This document shows, in pieces, positions 8,971 to 16,369 of a stretch of 64,000 nt of DNA (positions within the stretch are counted from its first letter, which is position 1; each line of letters begins with the position of its first letter). A program made the position numbers and the translations under genes. The stretch covers positions 28,863-92,862 of the forward strand of contig JAFYHN010000005.1 of the NCBI GenBank assembly GCA_017539165.1. Direction: 5' to 3'. The notes beneath the pieces were generated by a model. That model saw only the letters and a list, made by a program, of their open reading frames with translations. It was not told where the DNA came from and ran no database searches. This stretch comes from Eubacterium sp. (lineage in GTDB: Bacteria > Bacillota > Clostridia > Lachnospirales > Lachnospiraceae).

Positions 8971-9450
8971 ATGAGATCAATCATAGTTTATTATTCATTA
9001 GAAGGTAATTCGAAGTATGCTGCTGAAAAGATAGCAGAGAAGATAGGAGCAGATGTTTTGGAACTTGTTCCCAAGAAGAGTTATCCGACAGGAAACTTCA
9101 GTAAGTTTTTCTGGGGCGGTAAAAGTGCGGTGATGGCTGAGAAGCCTGCTCTTGAATCATATGAGTTCAATGGTGCATCTTATGACAGGATAATATTTGG
9201 ATTCCCGGTATGGGCCAGCAACATAGCTCCACCGCTTCGTACATTTATAGCAGAAAATGATATCAAGGATAAAAAGATAGCTGCATTTGCCTGCCAGAGT
9301 GGAGGCGGAGCAGAGAAGGCATTTGGGAAGCTAAAGGACTGCATAGGAATAGATAGTCTTGAAGCTGAAGTTGTTCTTATAGATCCTAAGGCTAAACCAA
9401 GTGATGATAACGAGAAGAAGATAGCTGATTTTTGTGAATCTTTAAAATGA
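8971..9450 (+). CDS. Flavodoxin family protein
   Basis: The 159-residue protein starts with IIVYYSLEGNSKYAA, the flavodoxin P-loop variant that binds the FMN phosphate (usually T/S-x-T/S-G-N-T). FGFPVWASNIAPPLRTFI and FACQSGGGAEKAF are the later flavin-contact loops. Size fits a single flavodoxin domain. It is a cytoplasmic electron carrier or a flavodoxin-type NAD(P)H reductase; partners are unknown. AAAGGGG precedes the ATG. It has its own promoter, divergent from the TetR gene, and a strong terminator follows. Confidence 0.88.
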   Translation: MRSIIVYYSLEGNSKYAAEKIAEKIGADVLELVPKKSYPTGNFSKFFWGGKSAVMAEKPALESYEFNGASYDRIIFGFPVWASNIAPPLRTFIAENDIKDKKIAAFACQSGGGAEKAFGKLKDCIGIDSLEAEVVLIDPKAKPSDDNEKKIADFCESLK

Positions 9451-9462
9451 TAAGACTTAGAA

Positions 9463-9507
9463 AACCGATAACTGAGTGTATTTATATGCCGGTTATCGGC
9501 TTTTTTT
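9463..9507 (+). terminator. Rho-independent terminator after flavodoxin gene
   Basis: The arms CCGATAAC (9465-9472) and GTTATCGG (9492-9499) are followed by a run of seven T. The hairpin is 12 bases after the stop codon. Confidence 0.85.
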
Positions 9508-9903
9508 ATGTTTATATGCTTTATAGTTTTTTTATAATTTGATGGTTTATGGTGTCAAAAATATGTCGTTCACGAACTCATTATGTTGTTCATCAGATGA
9601 TTGTTGATTAAAGAGTGAATATGTATTATTTTATTTTTACAGAAAGAGGGGTTAAGAAACGTTATCAGCAAATTTCTGATAAACGTGAAAACAGCCCATA
9701 AGGTTTACACCTATGAGCTGTTTCCGGTAAATTATGGGGAAGTTAAGTAAAAAAATAATTCTCTTAGAGTATAGAATAGAATCAGGAAATAATAAACAAC
9801 TTTTTGATGAACGACATAAAAACTTGATGAACGACATAAAAAACATAAAAAAAGCATACAAATGCCATAAAAAGGGGCCTGACTTGTGGCGTTTTTGCAA
9901 ATA
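9508..9903. promoter_or_regulatory. Non-coding regulatory region with two pairs of 20-bp-period direct repeats and two hairpins
   Basis: No credible gene is present in these 400 bases. Pair 1: TATGTCGTTCAC at 9562 and TATGTTGTTCATCA at 9582, period 20 bp, plus strand. Pair 2: TTGATGAACGACATAAAAA at 9804 and again at 9824, period 20 bp, which is the same core (CGTTCAT) on the minus strand. The core matches the right half of the LytTR-regulator consensus. Between the pairs are two hairpins, with arms ACGTTATCAG and CTGATAAACGT (about 9659-9686), and with arms AAACAGCCCATAAGG and CCTATGAGCTGTTT (about 9690-9722). The downstream gene encodes a LytTR regulator, so these repeats are likely its binding sites. 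Confidence 0.65.
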
Positions 9904-9912
9904 TGCTAAAAT
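9884..9912 (+). promoter_or_regulatory. Promoter of the LytTR regulator-kinase operon
   Basis: -35 TTGTGG (9884-9889), 17-base spacer, -10 TAAAAT (9907-9912). The weak -35 box and the direct repeats ending about 40 bases upstream fit an activator-dependent promoter. Confidence 0.6.
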
Positions 9913-9942
9913 CTAGGACATATGTTTTGAAGAGGTTTTGAT

Positions 9943-10668
9943 ATGAGTAATGATTTGTCGTTCAACATAGGAATATGTGATGATGAAAATTCGTGGCATC
10001 TTCGTCTTAGTATGATTTGTGACGAATATCTGAACCAGAAAGGATTGGCGCACGAGATTTATTCCTTCTATTCGGGGGAAGACATCATCATGGAAAATGA
10101 AAAAGAAATCGATCTGCTTTTTCTGGATGTCGAGATGTATGGTATGGGTGGACTCGAGACTATGAAGGTAGTTGAGACGATGCCGAATATCAAGCGCATT
10201 GTTTTTGTGTCAAGTCATCCGGAAGCAGTATGGGATTCGTTTGGTTATAAGACTAAGGGATTTATCACGAAGCCATTTGAAGATTCTTCTATATATGAAC
10301 TATTAGATAGAATGTATAAAGAGGTTCTTGACAATACATATGTAGAGTTTACAGATGCAAATGGTTCTGAGTCTTTTAAAAAGTCAGACATTATATATAT
10401 CAAGTCGGATTCCGGATATATAACGATTTTCACGAAGGTAACGCAAAAATTTCTTTCATGCTCACTAAAAGAGTGTGAAGACAAACTGGGGGGATTGCCG
10501 TTTTTGCGTATTCATAGATCGTATATCGTCAATCTTATGCATGTGAAGAATGTGCAGAGTGATACAGTTGAAATGATTAATAATGATGTATATACGATTG
10601 GAAGAAGTTACAGGGGGCAGGTAAAAAAGAAATATCAGGAATATCTTCGTAGGGAGTTACATGCATGA
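9943..10668 (+). CDS. LytTR-family response regulator (AgrA/ComE-like)
   Basis: This 241-residue protein has a receiver domain (residues 8-125) with acidic pair D13-D14, phosphoacceptor Asp62 in LLFLDVEMYG and the conserved Lys in FITKPFE. A LytTR DNA-binding domain follows (about 135-238; KSDIIYIKSDSGYITIF, FLRIHRSYIVNL, IGRSYR). It is encoded with a GHKL histidine kinase whose start overlaps its stop (ATGA), so it is a two-component system of the agr type. No AgrB or AgrD peptide gene is adjacent. The direct repeats upstream suggest autoregulation. The start ATG has GAAGAGG upstream. Confidence 0.92.
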   Translation: MSNDLSFNIGICDDENSWHLRLSMICDEYLNQKGLAHEIYSFYSGEDIIMENEKEIDLLFLDVEMYGMGGLETMKVVETMPNIKRIVFVSSHPEAVWDSFGYKTKGFITKPFEDSSIYELLDRMYKEVLDNTYVEFTDANGSESFKKSDIIYIKSDSGYITIFTKVTQKFLSCSLKECEDKLGGLPFLRIHRSYIVNLMHVKNVQSDTVEMINNDVYTIGRSYRGQVKKKYQEYLRRELHA

Positions 10669-11969
10669 AATATTACATTATGATAGCTGCGTATAGCATA
10701 CTTGATATGCTGAAATACTTTCTCTGTATGTTATTTGTTTTCGACGTACCAATGATGCGTCGGAAGAAAGTTGTTGTCCCGGTCGTGATACTGGTGACTG
10801 TATTTATCAGCGTTTTGTATTTCAGATACCTTGGCACAACCGGAATATTCTATGTTATTCCGAATATTCTGGCGATCAGTCTTGTAACGATAATTAAAAA
10901 AGGATGCAGATTAAGAGGCATATTATTTATACTGCTCTCATGTATCATTATGGATTCTCTTACCGAGATCGTAAGACAGATATTTGTTTTGGTCAGTAAA
11001 GAAGAAACTGCACTGTTTGGTAAATTTTCAGTATATGCGATCGATGTGAAGATTATAGTGATTGTACTTCTGCTGGCTTATCATTTTATAATAAATGTAT
11101 TTATACAGAAAAAAGTGACATATATATTCCATCCTCTTCAATGGGCAGTTATATTCACCTGCTTTGTGGGAATTATGATGATAATTCCTGCCCTTGAGAA
11201 AATGAGTGTTGGATTAGAGGTTTCTACGGAAACACATATGATAATGTGCGTATCGATGACATTTATCTTATTCCTGTTTCTTGGCGTTATGGTATGGCTG
11301 AGTTATATCGTAAGAAAGAATATCGATATGCAGGAAAGAGAACTCAGATACAGATATCTGATGAAATCTCAATCTGTCTATTTTGACAATATAACAAAAA
11401 ATTATGAGGAAATAAGAATGTTCCGGCATGATATCCGTGCACATATCACTGCTATCAGGGAATTGACAGAAGGGTATCATGACAGTGCATTACGGGATTA
11501 TTTAAATAATATGGAAATAAAAGTTAATACTACTAAAGCTGTGAGATATACTGGAAATAAGGCTGTAGATGCAGTTATTAATGAGCTTGTGGCTCAGATG
11601 AAACCCGCAAATACGGAGTTTAAATTCGATGGACTCCTTAGACATAGAGATGATGTAAGTGATTTTGATCTGTGCGTGATATTCTATAATGTCATTCAGA
11701 ATGCTATAGAAGCATCTCTTAAAGTAGAAGAATCTGCCAGAAAGATCTTCGTAAAAGTAAAGATGATAGGAGATAAGATAGGAGTCCAGATAAGTAATAA
11801 TACAGATCTTACTTCACTGCCATCTGACGAAGAACGTTTTACTACGAAAGAGGACAAGGAAAACCATGGATACGGCAACTTAAATGTAAAAGATGTCGTA
11901 GATAAATATGATGGAATATATGTAACCGAGATAGATAATGGTCAATATGTAGTTGATATCATTATCTAA
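10665..11969 (+). CDS. Membrane sensor histidine kinase, GHKL type (agr-like)
   Basis: This 434-residue protein has about six N-terminal transmembrane helices (residues 1-215), then a dimerisation helix with FRHDIRAHITAI, in which His254 is the likely phospho-acceptor. A GHKL ATPase domain follows, with N-box VIQNAIEAS (about 342-350) and GYGNLNVKDVVDKYDG as the glycine box. This architecture is that of peptide-sensing AgrC-like kinases. It overlaps the regulator gene by 4 bases. The signal is unknown because no peptide gene is recognisable nearby. Confidence 0.92.
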   Translation: MKYYIMIAAYSILDMLKYFLCMLFVFDVPMMRRKKVVVPVVILVTVFISVLYFRYLGTTGIFYVIPNILAISLVTIIKKGCRLRGILFILLSCIIMDSLTEIVRQIFVLVSKEETALFGKFSVYAIDVKIIVIVLLLAYHFIINVFIQKKVTYIFHPLQWAVIFTCFVGIMMIIPALEKMSVGLEVSTETHMIMCVSMTFILFLFLGVMVWLSYIVRKNIDMQERELRYRYLMKSQSVYFDNITKNYEEIRMFRHDIRAHITAIRELTEGYHDSALRDYLNNMEIKVNTTKAVRYTGNKAVDAVINELVAQMKPANTEFKFDGLLRHRDDVSDFDLCVIFYNVIQNAIEASLKVEESARKIFVKVKMIGDKIGVQISNNTDLTSLPSDEERFTTKEDKENHGYGNLNVKDVVDKYDGIYVTEIDNGQYVVDIII

Positions 11970-12020
11970 CCTGCAAAGCAGGTGACTCAAAAAAAACGAT
12001 GTGGACTTAAGAGTGTTTTT

Positions 12021-12072
12021 GAGTCAACCGTGAATAGTAACTCTTGCATTAAGGGTGTATTTGTGATAGTAT
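12021..12072 (+). promoter_or_regulatory. Promoter of the decarboxylase gene with conserved upstream 20-nt motif
   Basis: -35 TTGCAT (12044-12049), 17-base spacer, -10 TAGTAT (12067-12072). Directly upstream is GAGTCAACCGTGAATAGTAA (12021-12040), which recurs with 18 of 20 identical bases at 63544-63563, also directly upstream of a -35-like box. The first five bases of the motif also form the right arm of an inverted repeat (GACTCAAAAA at 11984, TTTTTGAGTC at 12016) that may end the upstream kinase transcript. Confidence 0.6.
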
Positions 12073-12093
12073 TCCATAAGGCTAAATTTGCGT

Positions 12094-12124
12094 GGGCCGG
12101 GGGGATTTTCCCCGGTCCATTTTT
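12094..12124 (+). terminator. GC-rich terminator-like hairpin in the decarboxylase leader (possible attenuator)
   Basis: The arms GGGCCGGGG (12094-12102) and CCCCGGTCC (12110-12118) enclose a 7-base loop and are followed by A and five T or nearly so (ATTTTT). The hairpin starts about 15 bases after the predicted start of transcription and ends 3-9 bases before the AGGAGG ribosome binding site of the decarboxylase. As a complete terminator between a promoter and its gene it could act as an attenuator. No known riboswitch aptamer fits in the short leader. Confidence 0.6.
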
Positions 12125-12139
12125 AAGAGGAGGAGATAG

Positions 12140-13552
12140 ATGAAACTGCCAATTTGTGGATTCTTGGAAAAATATGATTCTGATAAGGATATTGTCAGAC
12201 TTCATATGCCCGGACATAAGGGTAAGTTTGCAGATTGTGATAATGATATAACAGAAGTACATGGTGCTGACAGCTTATATGAAGCTGATGATATTATCCT
12301 GGAGAGTGAGAAGCTTACATCAGACCTTTTTGGAACAAGACGTACATTTTATAGTACAGAAGGTTCATCACAGGTTATCAAGGCTATGTGTTATCTTGCT
12401 ATAAGATATGCATGTAAGAAGACAGGGAATTATTCGAGAAATGATTATGCTATAGTTGCATCCAGAAATGCTCATAAGTCATTTATAAATGCTTCTATGC
12501 TTATGGAATTCGATATAGCATGGCTTCCATCAGAGGATGAGGAATTCAGTATCTGCAAATGTAATGTGACTCCGGAGGGACTCCGCAGATTTTTGACAGA
12601 CTTTAAGAAGAAAAGTGATAAGACACTTGCAGCTGTATTCGTTGCAAGCCCTGATTATCTTGGAAATATGCTTGATGTCAAGGGACTGGCAGAAGTTGCG
12701 CATGAGTTTAATACATTGCTTTTATGTGATAATGCTCATGGTTCATACCTTAAGTTTGTTGGTGGTGATCTACATCCTATAACACTTGGTGCTGATATGA
12801 CTACAGATTCTGCACATAAGACACTTCCGGTTCTTACAGGCGGTGCTTATCTGCATGTATCACCTAATGCACCTCAGGATCTTGAAGCTGAAGCAAGACA
12901 GGCACTTCTTCTGTTTGGTTCTACAAGTCCTTCATATAAGATACTAAGATCTCTAGACTTAGCTCTTGAGAGAATCGAGCCAAAGAAATATGAAGAGTGT
13001 GCTCAGCATATAGCAGAGCTTAAAGACAGTCTCAGAGAGATGGGACTTAAGATATATGGTTCAGAACCTCTTAAGCTTACACTTGATCTCAGAGAATCAG
13101 GAATAGACGGAAAGAATCTTGCTAAGGAACTTAGAGCAAGAAAGATATACTGCGAATATGGGGAGCCTGAATTTGTTGTAACAATGTGGTCTCCATTCAA
13201 TGAGTATCCGACAGAATTTGACAGATTCAGAGATGCTGTATCAGAAGTGATAAATAATGAAAATGTCAGCTCAGATTCATTTGTAGCTGAAAAGAATATA
13301 AAGAATGAGTTTAGAAAAAAGAAGTTTACTCTTCCAGAGGTTGTATTCCAGCCTTATGAGACACTTCTTATGCTCAAGAAGTTAGTAAAGGTAGATGAGT
13401 CTATCGTTGGAGAGATAGCTGCGGACACACTTACAGGTTGTCCACCTGCTATATCACCTGTTATCGCAGGAGAGAAGATAGACAAAGATATTCTGGATAT
13501 CCTTAAGTTCTATGGTGTCGAGGAGATAGGTATCATATCATTAGGTGAATGA
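12140..13552 (+). CDS. PLP-dependent Orn/Lys/Arg decarboxylase (short, aminotransferase-fold family)
   Basis: At 470 residues it matches the short SpeA/YaaO-like decarboxylases of Firmicutes, without the N-terminal response-regulator-like wing of E. coli enzymes. LHMPGHKG near the N-terminus is diagnostic. The PLP Lys is in DSAHKTLPVLTGG (about Lys226), the PLP-ring Asp in LLCDNAHGSY (DNAHG), and a C-terminal domain follows from about 390 with CPPAISPVIAGEKI. Family members decarboxylate arginine, lysine or ornithine to polyamines; sequence reading cannot choose. It has its own promoter and a hairpin in the leader. An EctB-type aminotransferase follows after a separate promoter. Confidence 0.9.
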   Translation: MKLPICGFLEKYDSDKDIVRLHMPGHKGKFADCDNDITEVHGADSLYEADDIILESEKLTSDLFGTRRTFYSTEGSSQVIKAMCYLAIRYACKKTGNYSRNDYAIVASRNAHKSFINASMLMEFDIAWLPSEDEEFSICKCNVTPEGLRRFLTDFKKKSDKTLAAVFVASPDYLGNMLDVKGLAEVAHEFNTLLLCDNAHGSYLKFVGGDLHPITLGADMTTDSAHKTLPVLTGGAYLHVSPNAPQDLEAEARQALLLFGSTSPSYKILRSLDLALERIEPKKYEECAQHIAELKDSLREMGLKIYGSEPLKLTLDLRESGIDGKNLAKELRARKIYCEYGEPEFVVTMWSPFNEYPTEFDRFRDAVSEVINNENVSSDSFVAEKNIKNEFRKKKFTLPEVVFQPYETLLMLKKLVKVDESIVGEIAADTLTGCPPAISPVIAGEKIDKDILDILKFYGVEEIGIISLGE

Positions 13553-13579
13553 TTTTATTCATTATAATTCCTTGATATC

Positions 13580-13608
13580 TTGACATGGCTTTTTATGGAT
13601 GCTATCAT
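13580..13608 (+). promoter_or_regulatory. Near-consensus promoter of the EctB-like gene
   Basis: TTGACA (13580-13585), 17-base spacer, TATCAT (13603-13608). The gene is therefore expressed separately from the decarboxylase 110 bases upstream. Confidence 0.75.
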
Positions 13609-13662
13609 GATGTAGTTTTGGTATATTATCACATTTACTACAAATAGATAAGAGGTAAAGAA

Positions 13663-14907
13663 ATGGCTAATATTTTTGAGGAACACGAGTCAGAGGTTCG
13701 TTCTTATTGTAGGAAATATCCGGTTGTTTTTTCTAAAGCTAAGAATGCCGAGATGTTTGACGAAGACGGTGGAAGATATATAGACTTCCTTTCTGTTGCC
13801 GGTTCTATGAATTACGGACATAACAATCCGGTTATTAAGAAAGCTATATTGGATTATCTTGCTGAAGATAACATTATCAATTCGCTTGATATGTATACAG
13901 AGGCAAAGAGGAATTTTATAGATACTATATATAATAAGATTCTCGTGCCTAGAGATCTTGATTACAAGATCATGTGCTGTGGTTCAACAGGAACTAACGC
14001 AGTAGAGGCAGCTCTTAAGCTTGCAAGAAAGTGTACTAAGAGAAGAAATGTTATCGCTTTCGGTGGTGCATTTCATGGTATGACTCTTGGAAGCCTTGCA
14101 GTTACAACGGATAGAATCAGTAGAGAGGGTGCCGGAGTATCACTTGATGATGTTACATTTGCTCCATACGATGGAACAGATGGTGTTGAAGCTCTCAACT
14201 ACCTCAAATGGATAATAGATGATGATCACTCAGGTGTTGATAAGCCTGCAGCAATCATCCTTGAGACAATACAGGCAGAAGGTGGAATCAACATAGCAAG
14301 TATTGAATGGCTTAGAGGAATCCGCAAGTATTGTTCAGAAAATGGAATCATTCTTATTGTTGATGATATACAGGTTGGAATCGGAAGAAGCGGTTCATTC
14401 TTCTCGTTTGAGAGAGCTGGAATCGTTCCCGACATGGTTGTTCTTTCTAAGTCTATAAGTGGATTTGGAATGCCTATGTCTATTCTTCTTTTGAAACCTG
14501 AATTTGATCTGTTCCGTCCTGCAGAGCATAACGGAACATTTAGAGGAAATAACCTTGCATTCGTAGGTGGTGCAGCAGCACTTAACTATTTTGAAGAGAA
14601 CAGACTTGATGATATTGCTAAGAAAAATGGTGAGATCATTGAAGAAGCTCTGAAGGATATTTGCTCAAAGTACAGTTTCATAGACTACAGAGGAATTGGA
14701 ATGATATGGGGAATAGATTTCTCTCGTGTTGATACTAAACTTGCTATCAAATGTGTACATGAAGCATTTGACAGACACCTGATTCTTGAAGTTGCAGGTC
14801 GTAAGGATGCGGTACTTAAGATTATGCCACCGCTTACTATCGATGAAAAGACTTTGAGAGAGGGATTGGCTATCGTTAAAGAAGTTGTCGATTCTGTAAT
14901 GGCTTAA
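13663..14907 (+). CDS. EctB-type diaminobutyrate--2-oxoglutarate aminotransferase (class III)
   Basis: This 414-residue class III aminotransferase is strikingly like EctB. It opens with FEEHESEVRSYCRKYPVVF and has YIDFLSVAGSMNYGHNNP, STGTNAVEAALKLARK, AFHGMTLGSLA, the metal/PLP segment LIVDDIQVGIGRSGSFFSFE, the PLP Lys in VVLSKSISGFGMP (about Lys262) and AEHNGTFRGNNLAF. EctB enzymes make L-2,4-diaminobutyrate from aspartate semialdehyde with an amino donor. No EctA or EctC is present, so ectoine synthesis is not the purpose here. Diaminobutyrate could feed a peptide, a cell-wall component or a diamine. It has its own promoter and terminator. Confidence 0.87.
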   Translation: MANIFEEHESEVRSYCRKYPVVFSKAKNAEMFDEDGGRYIDFLSVAGSMNYGHNNPVIKKAILDYLAEDNIINSLDMYTEAKRNFIDTIYNKILVPRDLDYKIMCCGSTGTNAVEAALKLARKCTKRRNVIAFGGAFHGMTLGSLAVTTDRISREGAGVSLDDVTFAPYDGTDGVEALNYLKWIIDDDHSGVDKPAAIILETIQAEGGINIASIEWLRGIRKYCSENGIILIVDDIQVGIGRSGSFFSFERAGIVPDMVVLSKSISGFGMPMSILLLKPEFDLFRPAEHNGTFRGNNLAFVGGAAALNYFEENRLDDIAKKNGEIIEEALKDICSKYSFIDYRGIGMIWGIDFSRVDTKLAIKCVHEAFDRHLILEVAGRKDAVLKIMPPLTIDEKTLREGLAIVKEVVDSVMA

Positions 14908-14918
14908 GTATATAAACA

Positions 14919-14952
14919 ATCCGGAGGATTATCCCTCCGGATGTTTTTTTGG
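14919..14952 (+). terminator. Rho-independent terminator after the EctB-like gene
   Basis: Perfect 9-bp arms ATCCGGAGG and CCTCCGGAT with a 6-base loop, followed by G and seven T (14943-14950). It separates this gene from the MurT-like gene downstream. Confidence 0.93.
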
Positions 14953-15040
14953 TTGTTTTTTAATATATTATGTATTATCATAAAATAGTTTCGTTGCGCA
15001 TTGGTTGTTCGCGCAAAAAAATGGTGAAAGGAATTTAGGT

Positions 15041-16369
15041 ATGCGATTTTATTTGGCCCTTTACCTGGCCAAGATTGTATCTGTTTTACTTCATATATTT
15101 GCTAAAGAAAGAGGTACAGTTCTTCCGGGAAAGATTGCACTTAGAATAGATCCAATGTTCTTGGCGCATGTGAAAGGTATCAACCCCGAAAAGGTGGTTT
15201 TAGTAACAGGTACAAATGGAAAAAGTACAACTACTAATCTTATCAATCATCTTCTTACACATTCAGGAATGCATGTTACTTCCAATCTTAAGGGAGCTAA
15301 TATGCTTAAAGGAGTTACGACTACAATAATCAAGGATATGTCATTATCGGGAAGCCTTAGTACTGACGCCATTGTACTTGAAACTGATGAGAGATATATA
15401 AGTCTTATCAGACAGCAGCTTCCTGCAAAGTATGTTTGTGTTACAAACATCCAGAAGGATCAGGCTCAGAGAAATGGTGAACCTTCTTATATATTAGGTA
15501 AGCTGAAGCCGGTTGTTGATTCTGATGTAACTTTATTCCTGAATAAGAATGAACCGAATTCATATTCGCTTCGTGAATTAGCTGGCAGAACTATCAGTTA
15601 CGGAGTAAATGAGAACAGTCATTCATATAACAAGGATGATGATTTCTTTGCTGTATCACAGCCATGTCCTTGTTGTCACAACCCACTCACATTCAAAACT
15701 TACAATATTGAGAATATAGGACCTTTTTCTTGTCCTGTCTGCGGATTCGGAGGTGAGAAGGAGACTGATTATCTCGTGGAAAGCGTTGATTTTGAAGGCA
15801 AGAAGTTCACTGTAAATGGAAAAGAATATGACCTCAATTTTAATACGGCATATTTTCTGTATTGCTATGTTCTTGCAATAGGTGTTGCAACAGAACTGGG
15901 AATCTCACAGAAGAAGATTGCAGCAGCGCTTAAAGATTTCAAGAATATCCGTGGCAGACTTGAGACCAAGAAGATTGCCGGTAAGACACTTCATTATATC
16001 AAGATGAAACAGGAGAATTCTGAAACTACACAGTCATCACTGAATCTTATAGCACGTGATAAGCGTAAAAAGATATTTATGATCGGATATGATGAGTATC
16101 TGGATTTCAGGCCGCCGCTTGTTATCTCGTTCTATCCATTTGATTATGATACAAGAGGAATTCTTCAATCAGGAGTGAAAAAGTGGATATGTATGTCTAA
16201 AGCTATGGGACGTGCTGTTGCACTGAGATTCCTGTATGATGGATTCGATGAGAAAGATATGATAGTTCTTCCGGACAGCCGTGAGGAAACTATCGAAAAA
16301 ACTCTCTCTAAGGTTCCGGGAGATGATCCTGTATACCTTGTTGAAGAAATACCTTATTGGAAGAAATGA
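15041..16369 (+). CDS. MurT-like Mur ligase-family protein (divergent)
   Basis: The 442-residue protein has a Mur ligase central domain with P-loop VTGTNGKSTTTN (about 54-65), SNLKGANMLKG and a zinc-ribbon insertion (QPCPCCHNP near 208 and FSCPVCGFGG near 230), which is typical of MurT. MurT with GatD amidates lipid II D-glutamate. This copy departs from the family: the DQLDRYGE region reads DQAQRNGE, and the C-terminal DGRDVSWLWD-type segment is replaced by YLDFRPPLVISFYPFD. The start is the ATG at 15041, with GAAAGGA upstream; the TTG at 15005 is rejected. It overlaps the GatD-like gene by 4 bases. A role in wall precursor modification is likely, but the reaction may have changed. Confidence 0.8.
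   Translation: MRFYLALYLAKIVSVLLHIFAKERGTVLPGKIALRIDPMFLAHVKGINPEKVVLVTGTNGKSTTTNLINHLLTHSGMHVTSNLKGANMLKGVTTTIIKDMSLSGSLSTDAIVLETDERYISLIRQQLPAKYVCVTNIQKDQAQRNGEPSYILGKLKPVVDSDVTLFLNKNEPNSYSLRELAGRTISYGVNENSHSYNKDDDFFAVSQPCPCCHNPLTFKTYNIENIGPFSCPVCGFGGEKETDYLVESVDFEGKKFTVNGKEYDLNFNTAYFLYCYVLAIGVATELGISQKKIAAALKDFKNIRGRLETKKIAGKTLHYIKMKQENSETTQSSLNLIARDKRKKIFMIGYDEYLDFRPPLVISFYPFDYDTRGILQSGVKKWICMSKAMGRAVALRFLYDGFDEKDMIVLPDSREETIEKTLSKVPGDDPVYLVEEIPYWKK

Noticed and set aside
9652-9916. Two overlapping small ORFs (82 residues on minus, 60 on plus)
   Set aside because: They lack ribosome binding sites, have Lys/Phe-rich composition as in translated intergenic AT-rich DNA, and cover the direct repeats and hairpins.
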